Origin: Deltaproteobacteria bacterium
Lineage (GTDB): Bacteria; Desulfobacterota; Binatia; UBA12015
Assembly (NCBI GenBank): GCA_016874715.1
Contig: VGTK01000033.1
Location: 1 to 41,046 of the forward strand
Length of the DNA stretch: 41,046 nucleotides
Direction of reading: 5' to 3'
Part shown: in pieces, positions 7,224-15,178 of the stretch
Position numbering within the stretch: position 1 is the stretch's first letter
Layout of the letters: the number at the start of each line of letters is the position of its first letter
Made by a program: the position numbers and the translations under genes
The notes under the pieces: generated by a model
Told to the model about the DNA's origin: nothing
The model's input: only the letters and a program-made list of their open reading frames with translations
The model's database searches: none

Positions 7224-8513
7224 CGAACCGGGCAGCGCGATCCTCCGGAGCAGAGCGGCGGGGACCAGAGCGAGCAGCATGAGCCCGGTGTAGCCCTCCC
7301 AGACTCGCACGTAGCTGCCGTAGTGATCGAAGATCGCGGCCGACAGGAAGTTGCCCGCGATCGTTCCGGCCATGCAGAAGACCATGGCGACGCCCATGAG
7401 GCGGCCCATCTGGCCCGCGCCGAAGAGCTCGTTCAGCACCAGCGCCAGCAGCGCGACCGCACCCGCGTTGACGACCCCGTAGACCACCGCCCAGCCGTAG
7501 AACGCGGTCGTCGTCACGCCGGGCAGCCACAGCACGACCGACGTCGCCGCGAGACCGCCGACCGTCACGAGCAGCGCCGCGCGCGCCGAGGTGCGCTCGG
7601 TGAGCCAGCCGATCGCGACCGACCCGAATGCGCCGACGAGCGTGCTGAGGCCGTAGACGTACGACGCCTCGTCGGCGGTCCGACCGAGGTCGCGCTGGAA
7701 CGCCGGAAAGTGGATTCCGACCGACGTGATGAAGGCGTAGACCAGCACGTACGTCGCGATCAGCAGCCAGAGCGCGGGCTCGCGCCACGGGAGATCGCCG
7801 AGGCGCGCGCGCGGGTCCGGTGCGCCGTCGCCCTCGGCGGTTTCGCCCGCGCCCTCGGCGGCGCGCAGCACCACGAGGATGAGCAGTCCGAGAGTCAGAT
7901 AGACGGCGCCGAGCGTCGTCAGCGTGCCGCGCCAGCCGAAGTCCAGCAGGAGAGCGGCGGCACCGACGTGCACGCCGCTCGTGATCAGGTTGTCGCCGCC
8001 GTTGAGGACGCCGATCGCGACTCCCCGCCGGTGGCGGAACAGCCGCAGGACGAGCGCCGAGCCCGCGACCGAGCCGATGCACGCCTGTCCCGGTCCGATC
8101 AGAAGGCTGATCGCGTAGAGCTGCCCGAGCGAGGTCACGGTCGCGAGCCCGAGTGTGCCGATCCCCATGGCGGCAGCCCCCGCGGCCATGACCGCGCGCG
8201 CGCCGAAGCGGTCGACCAGCTGGCCGGCGAAGGGTGCGACGAGCATGAGCAGCAGCAGGCGGAGGTTCGTCGCCGCCGCGTACTGCGAGCGCGTCCAGCC
8301 GAGTTCGTCGGTGATCGGCGTGAGGAGCGGCGACATGCCGAAGGACAGAGCCGAGTGTGCGCTGACCGCGAGCACGCCGATGCCGAGCGCGAGCCACGCG
8401 CGAAACGGCTCGCCGAGGAAGCCGGCCTGCGGGGCGGCGGCACGCGGCGGCGGATTGGTCCTTGCTACCAAGCGGCCGGGTATACGGCGGCGCCACCCGG
8501 CCGCGCAAATCAC
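7203..8513 (-). CDS. MFS transporter
   Basis: Inner-membrane major facilitator superfamily permease, about 436 residues with roughly 12 hydrophobic helices. The loop between helices 2 and 3 carries GQLVDRFGARAVM, the conserved MFS motif A type (GxLaDrxGrr). A central cytoplasmic loop near residues 205-225 is rich in Asp, Glu and Arg. The organisation resembles the monocarboxylate/oxalate-formate-like branch, but the substrate is unknown. The start is uncertain: GTG 8513 is the first available codon, while TTG 8471 would remove an arginine-rich stretch and still leave helix 1 intact. It is first in the leftward group with the XRE-cupin regulator and nitroreductase. Confidence 0.85.
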   Translation of the reverse strand: MICAAGWRRRIPGRLVARTNPPPRAAAPQAGFLGEPFRAWLALGIGVLAVSAHSALSFGMSPLLTPITDELGWTRSQYAAATNLRLLLLMLVAPFAGQLVDRFGARAVMAAGAAAMGIGTLGLATVTSLGQLYAISLLIGPGQACIGSVAGSALVLRLFRHRRGVAIGVLNGGDNLITSGVHVGAAALLLDFGWRGTLTTLGAVYLTLGLLILVVLRAAEGAGETAEGDGAPDPRARLGDLPWREPALWLLIATYVLVYAFITSVGIHFPAFQRDLGRTADEASYVYGLSTLVGAFGSVAIGWLTERTSARAALLVTVGGLAATSVVLWLPGVTTTAFYGWAVVYGVVNAGAVALLALVLNELFGAGQMGRLMGVAMVFCMAGTIAGNFLSAAIFDHYGSYVRVWEGYTGLMLLALVPAALLRRIALPGSHALHPS

Positions 8514-8581
8514 GCGGGCGAGTCGTGTCGTTTGCGCGACGCGACAGCCTCTGATGTCGTCAACCGGCTGAAGGAGGAGCG

Positions 8582-9187
8582 ATGCGCGAGATCGTGGGCG
8601 ACGTGTTCACCTGGTCACGGCTGTCCGAGCCGCACGGCTACGATTTCAACGGCTATCTCGTGCACACGCCGGCGGGGAGCGTGTGCATCGACCCGGTCGC
8701 GCCCGACCCCACGGACCTCGCCGAGCTCGTGCAACGCGGCGTGACGACGATCGTGCTGACCAACCGCAACCATGTGCGCGCCAGCAACGCGGTCCGCGCC
8801 GCGTGCGGCGCGCGGGTCGCCATCCACCCCGACGACGCGGCCCACGCGCGTGGCCAGGGCGCCGAGATCGACGGCGAGCTGCACGGCGGCTCCCGCGTCG
8901 GGCCGCTGGTCGCCGTCGCGGTCCCCGGCAAGTCGCCGGGCGAGCTCGCGCTGCACTGGCCCGAGCGCCGCATCCTGTTCGTCGGGGACGCGGTGATCGG
9001 CAACCCGCCGGGGCACTGCTCGCTGCTGCGCGATCGAGTCCTCGATGATCCCGCGCGGCTCCGGGCGAGCGTCGAGACGCTACTCGCGCTGGATTTCGAC
9101 GTCCTGCTCACCGGCGATGGAGCACCCATTCTGAGCGGTGCGCACGACCGGCTCGCGGAGCTGGTGGCGAGCTTCCCGGCGTCCTGA
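8582..9187 (+). CDS. MBL-fold protein with degenerate metal site
   Basis: A 201-residue protein with metallo-beta-lactamase-like layout: strand pairs YLVHTPAGSVCIDPV, then TTIVLTNRNHVRASN where the HxHxDH motif should be, then RILFVGDAVIG (the bridging-Asp strand) and VLLTGDGAPI where the last metal histidine normally sits. In the first motif only H64 survives: the first His is Asn, the Asp is Arg, and the next His is missing. The final histidine is also absent. A classical two-zinc hydrolase is therefore unlikely; it may bind one metal or none. A very strong AAGGAGG site at 8571-8577 fixes the ATG at 8582. It is divergent from the MFS group. Confidence 0.75.
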   Translation: MREIVGDVFTWSRLSEPHGYDFNGYLVHTPAGSVCIDPVAPDPTDLAELVQRGVTTIVLTNRNHVRASNAVRAACGARVAIHPDDAAHARGQGAEIDGELHGGSRVGPLVAVAVPGKSPGELALHWPERRILFVGDAVIGNPPGHCSLLRDRVLDDPARLRASVETLLALDFDVLLTGDGAPILSGAHDRLAELVASFPAS

Positions 9188-9208
9188 GCGCCCTGCCCGA
9201 CCAATGTT

Positions 9209-9269
9209 CGGACGGTTGTTCTTGACTCCGGGTCCATGCCCGTGATGCGCTACCGTCCGACCGGACGGT
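9209..9269. promoter_or_regulatory. operator-like palindrome and half-site before acyl-CoA dehydrogenase
   Basis: ACCGTCCG (9252-9259) and CGGACGGT (9262-9269) form a perfect 18-bp palindrome with a 2-bp centre. A further copy of the half-site CGGACGGT lies at 9209-9216. A TTGACT hexamer, a fair -35 match, sits between them at 9222-9227, with no convincing -10. Short palindromes of this layout are typical TetR-family operators at acyl-CoA dehydrogenase genes. No TetR gene is present in the window, so the regulator is unknown. Confidence 0.5.
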
Positions 9270-9322
9270 CGCCTCGCGAAGGCCGCTCGGTCCGATTGCT
9301 CCAACGCCGCAGGAGACCCGCC

Positions 9323-10552
9323 ATGCCCATCGATTTCACCCTCACCCCTGAGCTCGAGGCGCTCCGCCTCCGCGTCCGCGACTTCATCGAGCGCGTGGTC
9401 AGGCCGGGGGAGGCGAAGATCGGTGACCGCGACGACATCGACCGCGCGGAGTACGTCAAGATCCTCATCCAGATGCGCCAGGAGGCGCTGAGCGCCGGGC
9501 TCTGGCTGCCGCACATGCCCCGGGAATGGGGCGGCATGGGGCTCGGGCACGTTCAGCTCGCGATGGTGCAGGCCGAGGCGGCGAAGGCGTCGTACGGTCC
9601 GTGGGTGCTCAACTGCCAGGCGCCGGACGAGGGCAACATGCACACCCTCCTCCACTGGGCGACCGACGAGCAGAAGGAGAAGTACCTGCGCCCGCTGTGC
9701 GAGGGGCGCGCGATGAGCTGCTTCGCCATGACCGAGCCGGAGGTCGCGGGCTCCGACCCGACGCTCATCCAGACGCGCGCCGTGCGCGACGGCGACGACT
9801 GGGTGGTCAACGGCCACAAGTGGTTCATCTCCAACGCGCGGCGCGCGAGCTTCGCGATCCTGATCGCACGCACCGAGGAGAACCCCGATCCGCCGCAGGC
9901 CGGCAACACGGGCTTCATCGTCGACATCCCGTCCGAGGGCTGGGAGCGCGTCCGCGAGGTCGAGACCATGCACGGCGCCAGCGGCCATTCCGAGATCCGC
10001 ATCGACAACCTGCGCATTCCGCAGCGCAACATGCTCGGCGGGCGGGGCCAGGGCCACCGCCTCGGGCAGTACCGCCTCGGCCCGGCACGCCTCGCGCACT
10101 GCATGCGCTGGATCTCCCAGGCCGAGACCGCGCTCGACATGATGGTCGACCGCTCGCTGAAGCGCTTCACGCACGGCTCGATGCTCGCCGACAAGCAGGG
10201 AATCCAGTGGATGATCGCCGACTCGGCGATGGAGCTCTACCAGGCGAAGCTGATGGTGCTGCACGCCGCCTACAAGATCGACAAGGGCGAGGATTTCGTC
10301 TCGGAAGTGTCGATGGCGAAGCACTTCGTCGCCAACTCGCTGGGCCGCATCATCGACCGCGCCATCCAGGTCCACGGTGCGCTCGGCTACTCGACCGACA
10401 CGCCGCTCGCCCACATGTACCAGCACGCGCGCTGGGCGCGCTTCGCCGACGGTCCGGACGAGGTGCACCAGATGCGCATCGCGCAGCGCACCATCGCCGC
10501 GTATCAGAAGGACAAGAGCACGCGCGCTGCGACCGGCAACCTGCCGGTCTGA
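9323..10552 (+). CDS. acyl-CoA dehydrogenase
   Basis: FAD enzyme that introduces the alpha-beta double bond into an acyl-CoA thioester. The 409-residue protein carries the N-terminal helical domain (FTLTPELEALRLRVRDFIE), CFAMTEPEVAGSDPTLI (the FAD/substrate signature AMTEP), the beta domain (VVNGHKWFISNA) and the C-terminal helical domain with QVHGALGYSTDTPLA and RFADGPDEVHQ. The latter resembles ACAD10/ACAD11-like large-substrate dehydrogenases. AGGAG at 9311-9315 supports ATG 9323; upstream residues are not family-like. The P450 gene follows after 28 bp in the same direction, so the two are probably co-transcribed behind the palindrome. Confidence 0.92.
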   Translation: MPIDFTLTPELEALRLRVRDFIERVVRPGEAKIGDRDDIDRAEYVKILIQMRQEALSAGLWLPHMPREWGGMGLGHVQLAMVQAEAAKASYGPWVLNCQAPDEGNMHTLLHWATDEQKEKYLRPLCEGRAMSCFAMTEPEVAGSDPTLIQTRAVRDGDDWVVNGHKWFISNARRASFAILIARTEENPDPPQAGNTGFIVDIPSEGWERVREVETMHGASGHSEIRIDNLRIPQRNMLGGRGQGHRLGQYRLGPARLAHCMRWISQAETALDMMVDRSLKRFTHGSMLADKQGIQWMIADSAMELYQAKLMVLHAAYKIDKGEDFVSEVSMAKHFVANSLGRIIDRAIQVHGALGYSTDTPLAHMYQHARWARFADGPDEVHQMRIAQRTIAAYQKDKSTRAATGNLPV

Positions 10553-10580
10553 GCGCCCTTCCCGTTCCGCAGAGGTGTAC

Positions 10581-11855
10581 GTGAGCAACGCAATGTCCGC
10601 CGATTCGATCAATCTTTCCAACATCGATTTCTGGGGCGCGCCGTGGTCCGAGCGCGAGGCCGCGTTCGCGGTGCTCCGGCGCGAGCGACCGATCGCGTTC
10701 TTCGACGAGCTCGAGCTGCCGTTCCTGCCGAAGGGACCGGGCTACTTCGCGATCACGCGGCACGCCGACATCCTCGAGATCAGCCGGTCGCCGGAGCTCT
10801 TCTGCTCGGGCAAGGGCGCGACCTCGATCCCCGACATGCCGACCGAGATGCTCGATTTCTACGGCTCGATGATCAACATGGACGACCCCCGCCACCAGCG
10901 GCTGCGGGGCATCGTCTCGCGCCGGTTCACGCCGAAGATGATCCAGGCGTTCATGGACGACGTCGAGAAGATCACCGTCGACGTGATCGAGCGCGTGATC
11001 GACAAGGGTCGCGCGGATTTCGTGAGCGAGATCGCGGCGCCGATGCCGCTCATCGTGATCTGCAACCTCATGGGCATTCCGCAGAGCCAGCACCAGCTGG
11101 TGTTCGACAAGTCGAACATCATCCTCTCGGGCGGCGACCCGGATTTCCTGCCGCCCGACACGGTCAACCCGATCGGCGTGTTCCTGGAAGCCGGTGCCTC
11201 GCTGGCCGCCCTGCTGCGCGACCTCGCGCAGCACCGCGTGAAGCACCCGAGCGACGACCTCACCTCGGCGCTGGTCAACACCGAGCTCGACGGCGAGCGG
11301 CTGACCGACGAGGAGATCGCTTCGTTCTTCATCCTGCTCGCCGTCGCCGGCAACGAGACCACGCGCACCGCGATCAGCCACGGCATGTTCGCGCTCGAGC
11401 AGCATCCGGAGCAGGCGCGCCGGTGGCGCAACGACTTCGAGGCCATGGCTCCGACGGCAGTGGAGGAGATCGTGCGCTGGGCGACGCCGGTGATCTTCAT
11501 GCGCCGTACGGCCACGCGAGACACCGTGCTCTCGGGACACCAGTTCCACGAGGGGGACAAGACGATCCTGTTCTACAACTCGGCCAACCGCGACGATGCC
11601 GTGTTCGAGGACCCGTTCGAGTTCGACCTGCGGCGCGCGCCGAACCCGCACGTTGGCTACGGCGGTCCGGGGCCGCACTTCTGCCTGGGGGCGCACCTCG
11701 CGCGCCGCGAGATCACGGTGATGTTCCGCGAGCTCTTCAAGCGCATCCCGGACATCCGCGTGGCGGGCGAGCCGGCGCAGCTGCGCTCGGCGTTCATCAA
11801 CGGGATCAAGCGTCTGCCGGTCGAGTTCACGCCGGGCGGCTCGCGCGCCACCTGA
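10581..11855 (+). CDS. cytochrome P450
   Basis: Soluble bacterial heme monooxygenase, 424 residues. The oxygen-activating I-helix reads AGNETTRTAISHG (A256-T261 core), the K-helix ExxR is E296-R299 (EEIVRWATPVIFMRR), and the heme ligand is C368 in GGPGPHFCLGAH. INMDDPRHQRLRGIVSRRFTP is the conserved B'/C region. The overall wording recalls the CYP124/125/142 group, which hydroxylates terminal carbons of sterol or branched side chains, but that is an impression rather than an assignment. GTG 10581 has AGAGG five bases upstream; ATG 10593 is the alternative. A ferredoxin and reductase would be needed and none is adjacent. Confidence 0.93.
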   Translation: MSNAMSADSINLSNIDFWGAPWSEREAAFAVLRRERPIAFFDELELPFLPKGPGYFAITRHADILEISRSPELFCSGKGATSIPDMPTEMLDFYGSMINMDDPRHQRLRGIVSRRFTPKMIQAFMDDVEKITVDVIERVIDKGRADFVSEIAAPMPLIVICNLMGIPQSQHQLVFDKSNIILSGGDPDFLPPDTVNPIGVFLEAGASLAALLRDLAQHRVKHPSDDLTSALVNTELDGERLTDEEIASFFILLAVAGNETTRTAISHGMFALEQHPEQARRWRNDFEAMAPTAVEEIVRWATPVIFMRRTATRDTVLSGHQFHEGDKTILFYNSANRDDAVFEDPFEFDLRRAPNPHVGYGGPGPHFCLGAHLARREITVMFRELFKRIPDIRVAGEPAQLRSAFINGIKRLPVEFTPGGSRAT

Positions 11856-11944
11856 GCACCATTCGAGGGCCGGCGCCGGGCGACGCTCCGTCATCCGGCA
11901 CCGGCCCCTCTGCGAAGGCGAAGCCGAGCAGGCGACCGCTGGAG

Positions 11945-11966
11945 GAAAGGGGCAGCGCCCCCTTTC
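11945..11966. terminator. hairpin between convergent P450 and SDR genes
   Basis: GAAAGGGG (11945-11952) pairs perfectly with CCCCTTTC (11959-11966) around a 6-base loop. It lies three bases beyond the SDR stop and about 90 bases beyond the P450 stop, a position that suits a shared terminator. No U tract is present, but the symmetric A/T ends would serve either strand. Confidence 0.5.
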
Positions 11967-11968
11967 GC

Positions 11969-12748
11969 TCAGTGGAAGAAGTGCCCGCCGTTCACGTCGA
12001 GCGCCTGCCCGGTCACCACGCGTGACAGGTCCGAGGCGAAGAACACGACGCTGTCGGCGATCTCCTCGGAGTGCGGGATGTGGTCCAGCGCCGTGTGCTT
12101 CGCGACGCTCTGGTAGACCTGCTCGGGCGTGATCCCCTGCTGCTTCGCGAGGATCTTGAAGTAGCCCTCGAGCGACGCCCCCCAGATGTACCCGGGGACG
12201 ACCGAGTTGACGCGGATCTTGTACTGGCCGAGCTCGCGCGCGAGCACCTGCGCCGCTGTCATGAGCGCGCCCTTCGACGCCGCGTAGCCGCCGTGCGTCG
12301 GCTCGATGATGCGCATCGACATCGAGTTGATGAAGACGACCGAGCCGCCGCCCTGCTCCTTCATGAGCGGCACGACCTCCTTCGTGAGCTGCAGCGCGCC
12401 GAAGACGTTGACGTCGAAGATGCCGCGCCAGCCGTCGAGGTCGTCGTTCTCGAACGTCTTGAAGCTGGGGCCCTTGAAGGCGTTGTTGACCAGCACGTCG
12501 ACGCGGCCGAACTCCTTCTTTGCCGCCTCGACGAGGTTCACGCAGTCTTCCTTCTTCGCGATGTCGGTCGGCACGCAGAGCGCGCGGCGGCCCACCTTGC
12601 GGACCTCCGCTGCGACCTCCTCGAGCCTGTCGGCGCCGCGCGCCGCGAGGACGAGGTGCGCGCCCTCGCGCGCGAAGGCGCGCGAGATGTCGCGGCCCAT
12701 GCCGGGACCGATCCCGGAGACGATCGCAATGCGGTTCTCGAGCAGCAT
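11969..12748 (-). CDS. short-chain dehydrogenase/reductase
   Basis: Classical NAD(P)-dependent SDR of 259 residues. It has the cofactor loop SGIGPGMGRDI (variant of TGxxxGxG, residues 11-21), the NNAF motif (89-91), catalytic serine in INSMSM (about 142-144) and YAASK with Y155 and K159. The C-terminus ends in VVTGQALDVNGGHFF, the typical SDR tail. It probably oxidises a secondary alcohol or reduces a ketone on the same substrate handled by neighbouring P450 and acyl-CoA dehydrogenases. It follows the LLM oxidoreductase by 34 bp on the same strand; AGGA upstream of ATG 12748 fits. Confidence 0.93.
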   Translation of the reverse strand: MLLENRIAIVSGIGPGMGRDISRAFAREGAHLVLAARGADRLEEVAAEVRKVGRRALCVPTDIAKKEDCVNLVEAAKKEFGRVDVLVNNAFKGPSFKTFENDDLDGWRGIFDVNVFGALQLTKEVVPLMKEQGGGSVVFINSMSMRIIEPTHGGYAASKGALMTAAQVLARELGQYKIRVNSVVPGYIWGASLEGYFKILAKQQGITPEQVYQSVAKHTALDHIPHSEEIADSVVFFASDLSRVVTGQALDVNGGHFFH

Positions 12749-12782
12749 GTCGTTCCTCGTGACGTTGGACGGTCAGTCAGGG

Positions 12783-13748
12783 TCAGTCGTCGAGCAGCGG
12801 CGCCACGCCGCCGCCGAAGGCGTCGATCTGGTCGATCAGCTCCGCGCTCGAGCGCGCGCGGAAGCGCACGCCGAAGTGGTGCACGCCGATGTCCTTCAGT
12901 CCGCGCAGGTGCGCGGCGATCTCCTCGGGCTTGCCGGTGCGTGCGTTCGCGCCGACGTCGAACGACGGCGTGCCGACGTAGAGCCACTCGCTCATCGTGC
13001 CGATCTCGATCGGCGCGTCGCCGAGCTTCGCGCGCCGGTGCTCGCGGATGGTCGCGATCGCCTGCGGCAGCTCCGCGCGCGGTGTGCCCTGCGGCAGCCA
13101 GCCGTCGCCGCGCTCGGCGGCACGCTTCAGCGCCGCAGGGGTCGAGCCACCGACCCAGATGGGCGGCCGCGGCCGCTGCGCGGGACGCGGCGCGAGGCCG
13201 ACCTCGCGCACCGGCCACTCGGGTCCGTCGTGCGCGGGGTACTCCTCGAGGAAGGCCTTCTTGACCACGTCGATCGCCTCGTCGAGCAGCTTGCCGCGGC
13301 GCTTGAAGTCGACGCCGAGGGTGGCGAACTCGCCCTCGAGGTGGCCCGCGCCGACGCCGAGGATCACGCGTCCCCCGGAGAGCGCGTCGAGCGTCGCGAA
13401 GGCCTTCGCCGACAGCAGCGGGTGCCGGTACGGCAGGATCAAGACGTGCGACATCAGGCGCACGCTCTGCGTCGCGGCGGCGAGGTAGCCGAGCGTCGCG
13501 ACCGTGTCGTACCAGGTCGTGCCCATGGCGCCGGCGCGCTCGCGCGGCACGCAGACGTGGTCGCAAACCGCGACGTAGAAGAAGCCGTTGCGGTCGCAGG
13601 CCTGCGCGATCCTCACGAGATCGGCGGGGCCCGCGTCGCGCTCCCAAGGCGCCGCGAACACGGTGCTCTGGGCCTGGATCGGCAGCTGCATCCCGTAGAC
13701 GAGGCGTCCCGGGGGAACGATCTGGACCGCGTCTGCGACGCCCGCCAT
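12783..13748 (-). CDS. LLM-class (luciferase-like) flavin/F420-dependent oxidoreductase
   Basis: A 321-residue TIM-barrel oxidoreductase of the bacterial luciferase-like superfamily. Family features are VRIAQACDRNGFFYVAVCDHV near the N-terminus, LGYLAAATQSVRLMSHVLILPYRHP, the LSGGRVILGVGAGHLEGEF phosphate-binding region, and RPPIWVGGSTPAALKRAAERGDGW. The spacing and wording are those of the TIGR03619-type subgroup, where F420 is the usual predicted cofactor, but FMN use cannot be excluded. First gene of a leftward pair with the SDR, with a candidate promoter upstream at 13837-13866. ATG 13748 has AGGA about 9 bases upstream. Confidence 0.88.
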   Translation of the reverse strand: MAGVADAVQIVPPGRLVYGMQLPIQAQSTVFAAPWERDAGPADLVRIAQACDRNGFFYVAVCDHVCVPRERAGAMGTTWYDTVATLGYLAAATQSVRLMSHVLILPYRHPLLSAKAFATLDALSGGRVILGVGAGHLEGEFATLGVDFKRRGKLLDEAIDVVKKAFLEEYPAHDGPEWPVREVGLAPRPAQRPRPPIWVGGSTPAALKRAAERGDGWLPQGTPRAELPQAIATIREHRRAKLGDAPIEIGTMSEWLYVGTPSFDVGANARTGKPEEIAAHLRGLKDIGVHHFGVRFRARSSAELIDQIDAFGGGVAPLLDD

Positions 13749-13836
13749 GCGGTGCTTCCTCCTGTTCCGTTGCCACGCCGCGGCAAACGGCGTCCGCCGA
13801 CAGCCGCGCGCGGGCCCGGCTGCGCCGGGCTTCGCC

Positions 13837-13866
13837 GTGGTACTTGCGCCCTGCGACGCTTGTCAA
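13837..13866 (-). promoter_or_regulatory. candidate sigma-70 promoter for the LLM-SDR pair
   Basis: On the minus strand a perfect TTGACA (13861-13866) is followed after 18 bases by TACCAC (13837-13842), a 3/6 match to TATAAT. It lies about 90 bp upstream of the LLM start in the 225-bp gap shared with the divergent acyl-CoA dehydrogenase. The rest of this gap shows only GC-rich local palindromes. Confidence 0.4.
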
Positions 13867-13973
13867 CGACGCATCGCTGCGCAGCGCAGCACGCCGGTGA
13901 CATGCCCGTCCGCAAATCGCAACGTCGAGCGCATCTTTACTCCCCCGCGCCGGTTCGCCAGAACCGTCGCACG

Positions 13974-15164
13974 ATGGACTTCTCGCTCTCCGCCCACGAG
14001 CTGCGCTTCCGCGACGAGCTGCGTTCGTGGCTCGCCGCCAATCCGCCACCGTATGCGGCCATCCTCGACCGCGTGGGACGCTCCGAGGACCACCCCGGCG
14101 CCGACGCGATGGTCGCGTGGGCGAAGCTGCTCGCGAGCGGACGCTGGCTCGGACTCGCGTGGCCGAAGGAGTACGGCGGCCGCGGGCTCGGCCTCGTCGA
14201 GCAGATGATCTTCTACGACGAGACCGCACCGCTCGACCCGCCGCAGCTCGGGCAGATGGTGAGCCTCGGCGTCGTCGGCCCGACGCTGCTGCGCTACGGC
14301 TCGGAAGCGCAGAAGAAGCGCTTCCTGCCGCGCATCCTCGGCGCCGACGACGTGTGGTGCCTCGGCTTCTCCGAGCCCGGCTCCGGGTCCGACCTCGCGT
14401 CGCTGCGCACGACGGCGCTCGTCGACGGCGACCACTTCGTGCTCTCGGGCTCGAAGATCTGGACCAGCCACGCGCCGATGGCGCAGTGGTGCTTCGTGCT
14501 GGCGCGCACCGAGGCCGGCTCGAAGCGGCATCACGGGCTCGGCGTGTTCCTGATGGAGATGTCGCTGCCCGGCGTGGAAGCCCGCCCGATCCACAACCTG
14601 GTCGGCGAGCCGCACTTCGCGCAGCTCTTCCTGAACGACGTGCGCGTGCCGCGCGAGTGCCTCGTCGGCGCGCCCGGCGACGGCTGGACGATCGTCAACG
14701 GCGCCCTCGCCGCCGAGCGCGACCTCTGGGTCTTCGAGATGTCGGGCGAGCTGCGCACCGCGCTGCGGCGAACCCTCGGCTACGCGAAGCAGGTCGCGAC
14801 GGACGAGCAGCCCGGCCATCACGCTCCGAGCCAGCGCCAGTCGCTCGCGCAGGCCTGGATCGAGCTCGAGCTGCTGCGCCTCAACGGGCTGCGCAGCGTC
14901 ACCAACGCGCTGCGCGGCAATGCCGACGCACTCGACGCGTCCCGCCACAAGGTCTTCGGCAGCGAGCTCGCGCAGAAGGTCGCCGGGCTCGCGCTCGAGC
15001 TGCAGGGGCCGTTCGCGCAGCTCGCCGGGTGCGAGGACTTCTCACCCGACCGCGGCACCGCCGCGCACCAGTACTTGACGCGGCGCTCCTCGACCCTGAT
15101 CTCGGGTACGTCCGAGGTGCAGCGCAACATCATCGCGCAGCGCGCGCTCGGCCTGCCGCGCTGA
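13974..15164 (+). CDS. acyl-CoA dehydrogenase (second)
   Basis: A 396-residue FAD-dependent acyl-CoA dehydrogenase of a different type from the gene at 9323. It begins MDFSLSAHELRFRDELRSWL, has LGLAWPKEYGGRGLGLVEQM, the flavin/substrate motif WCLGFSEPGSGSDLAS and IWTSHAPMAQWCFVLART, and ends TLISGTSEVQRNIIAQRALG, the standard C-terminal FAD contact. The wording resembles the heteromeric FadE17/FadE26-like group used on sterol side chains in actinobacteria, which is inference. ATG 13974 fits the family start although no clear ribosome site is visible. The acyl-CoA synthetase follows after 14 bp, so the two form an operon. Confidence 0.92.
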   Translation: MDFSLSAHELRFRDELRSWLAANPPPYAAILDRVGRSEDHPGADAMVAWAKLLASGRWLGLAWPKEYGGRGLGLVEQMIFYDETAPLDPPQLGQMVSLGVVGPTLLRYGSEAQKKRFLPRILGADDVWCLGFSEPGSGSDLASLRTTALVDGDHFVLSGSKIWTSHAPMAQWCFVLARTEAGSKRHHGLGVFLMEMSLPGVEARPIHNLVGEPHFAQLFLNDVRVPRECLVGAPGDGWTIVNGALAAERDLWVFEMSGELRTALRRTLGYAKQVATDEQPGHHAPSQRQSLAQAWIELELLRLNGLRSVTNALRGNADALDASRHKVFGSELAQKVAGLALELQGPFAQLAGCEDFSPDRGTAAHQYLTRRSSTLISGTSEVQRNIIAQRALGLPR

Positions 15165-15178
15165 GGTAGAGCACGCCG

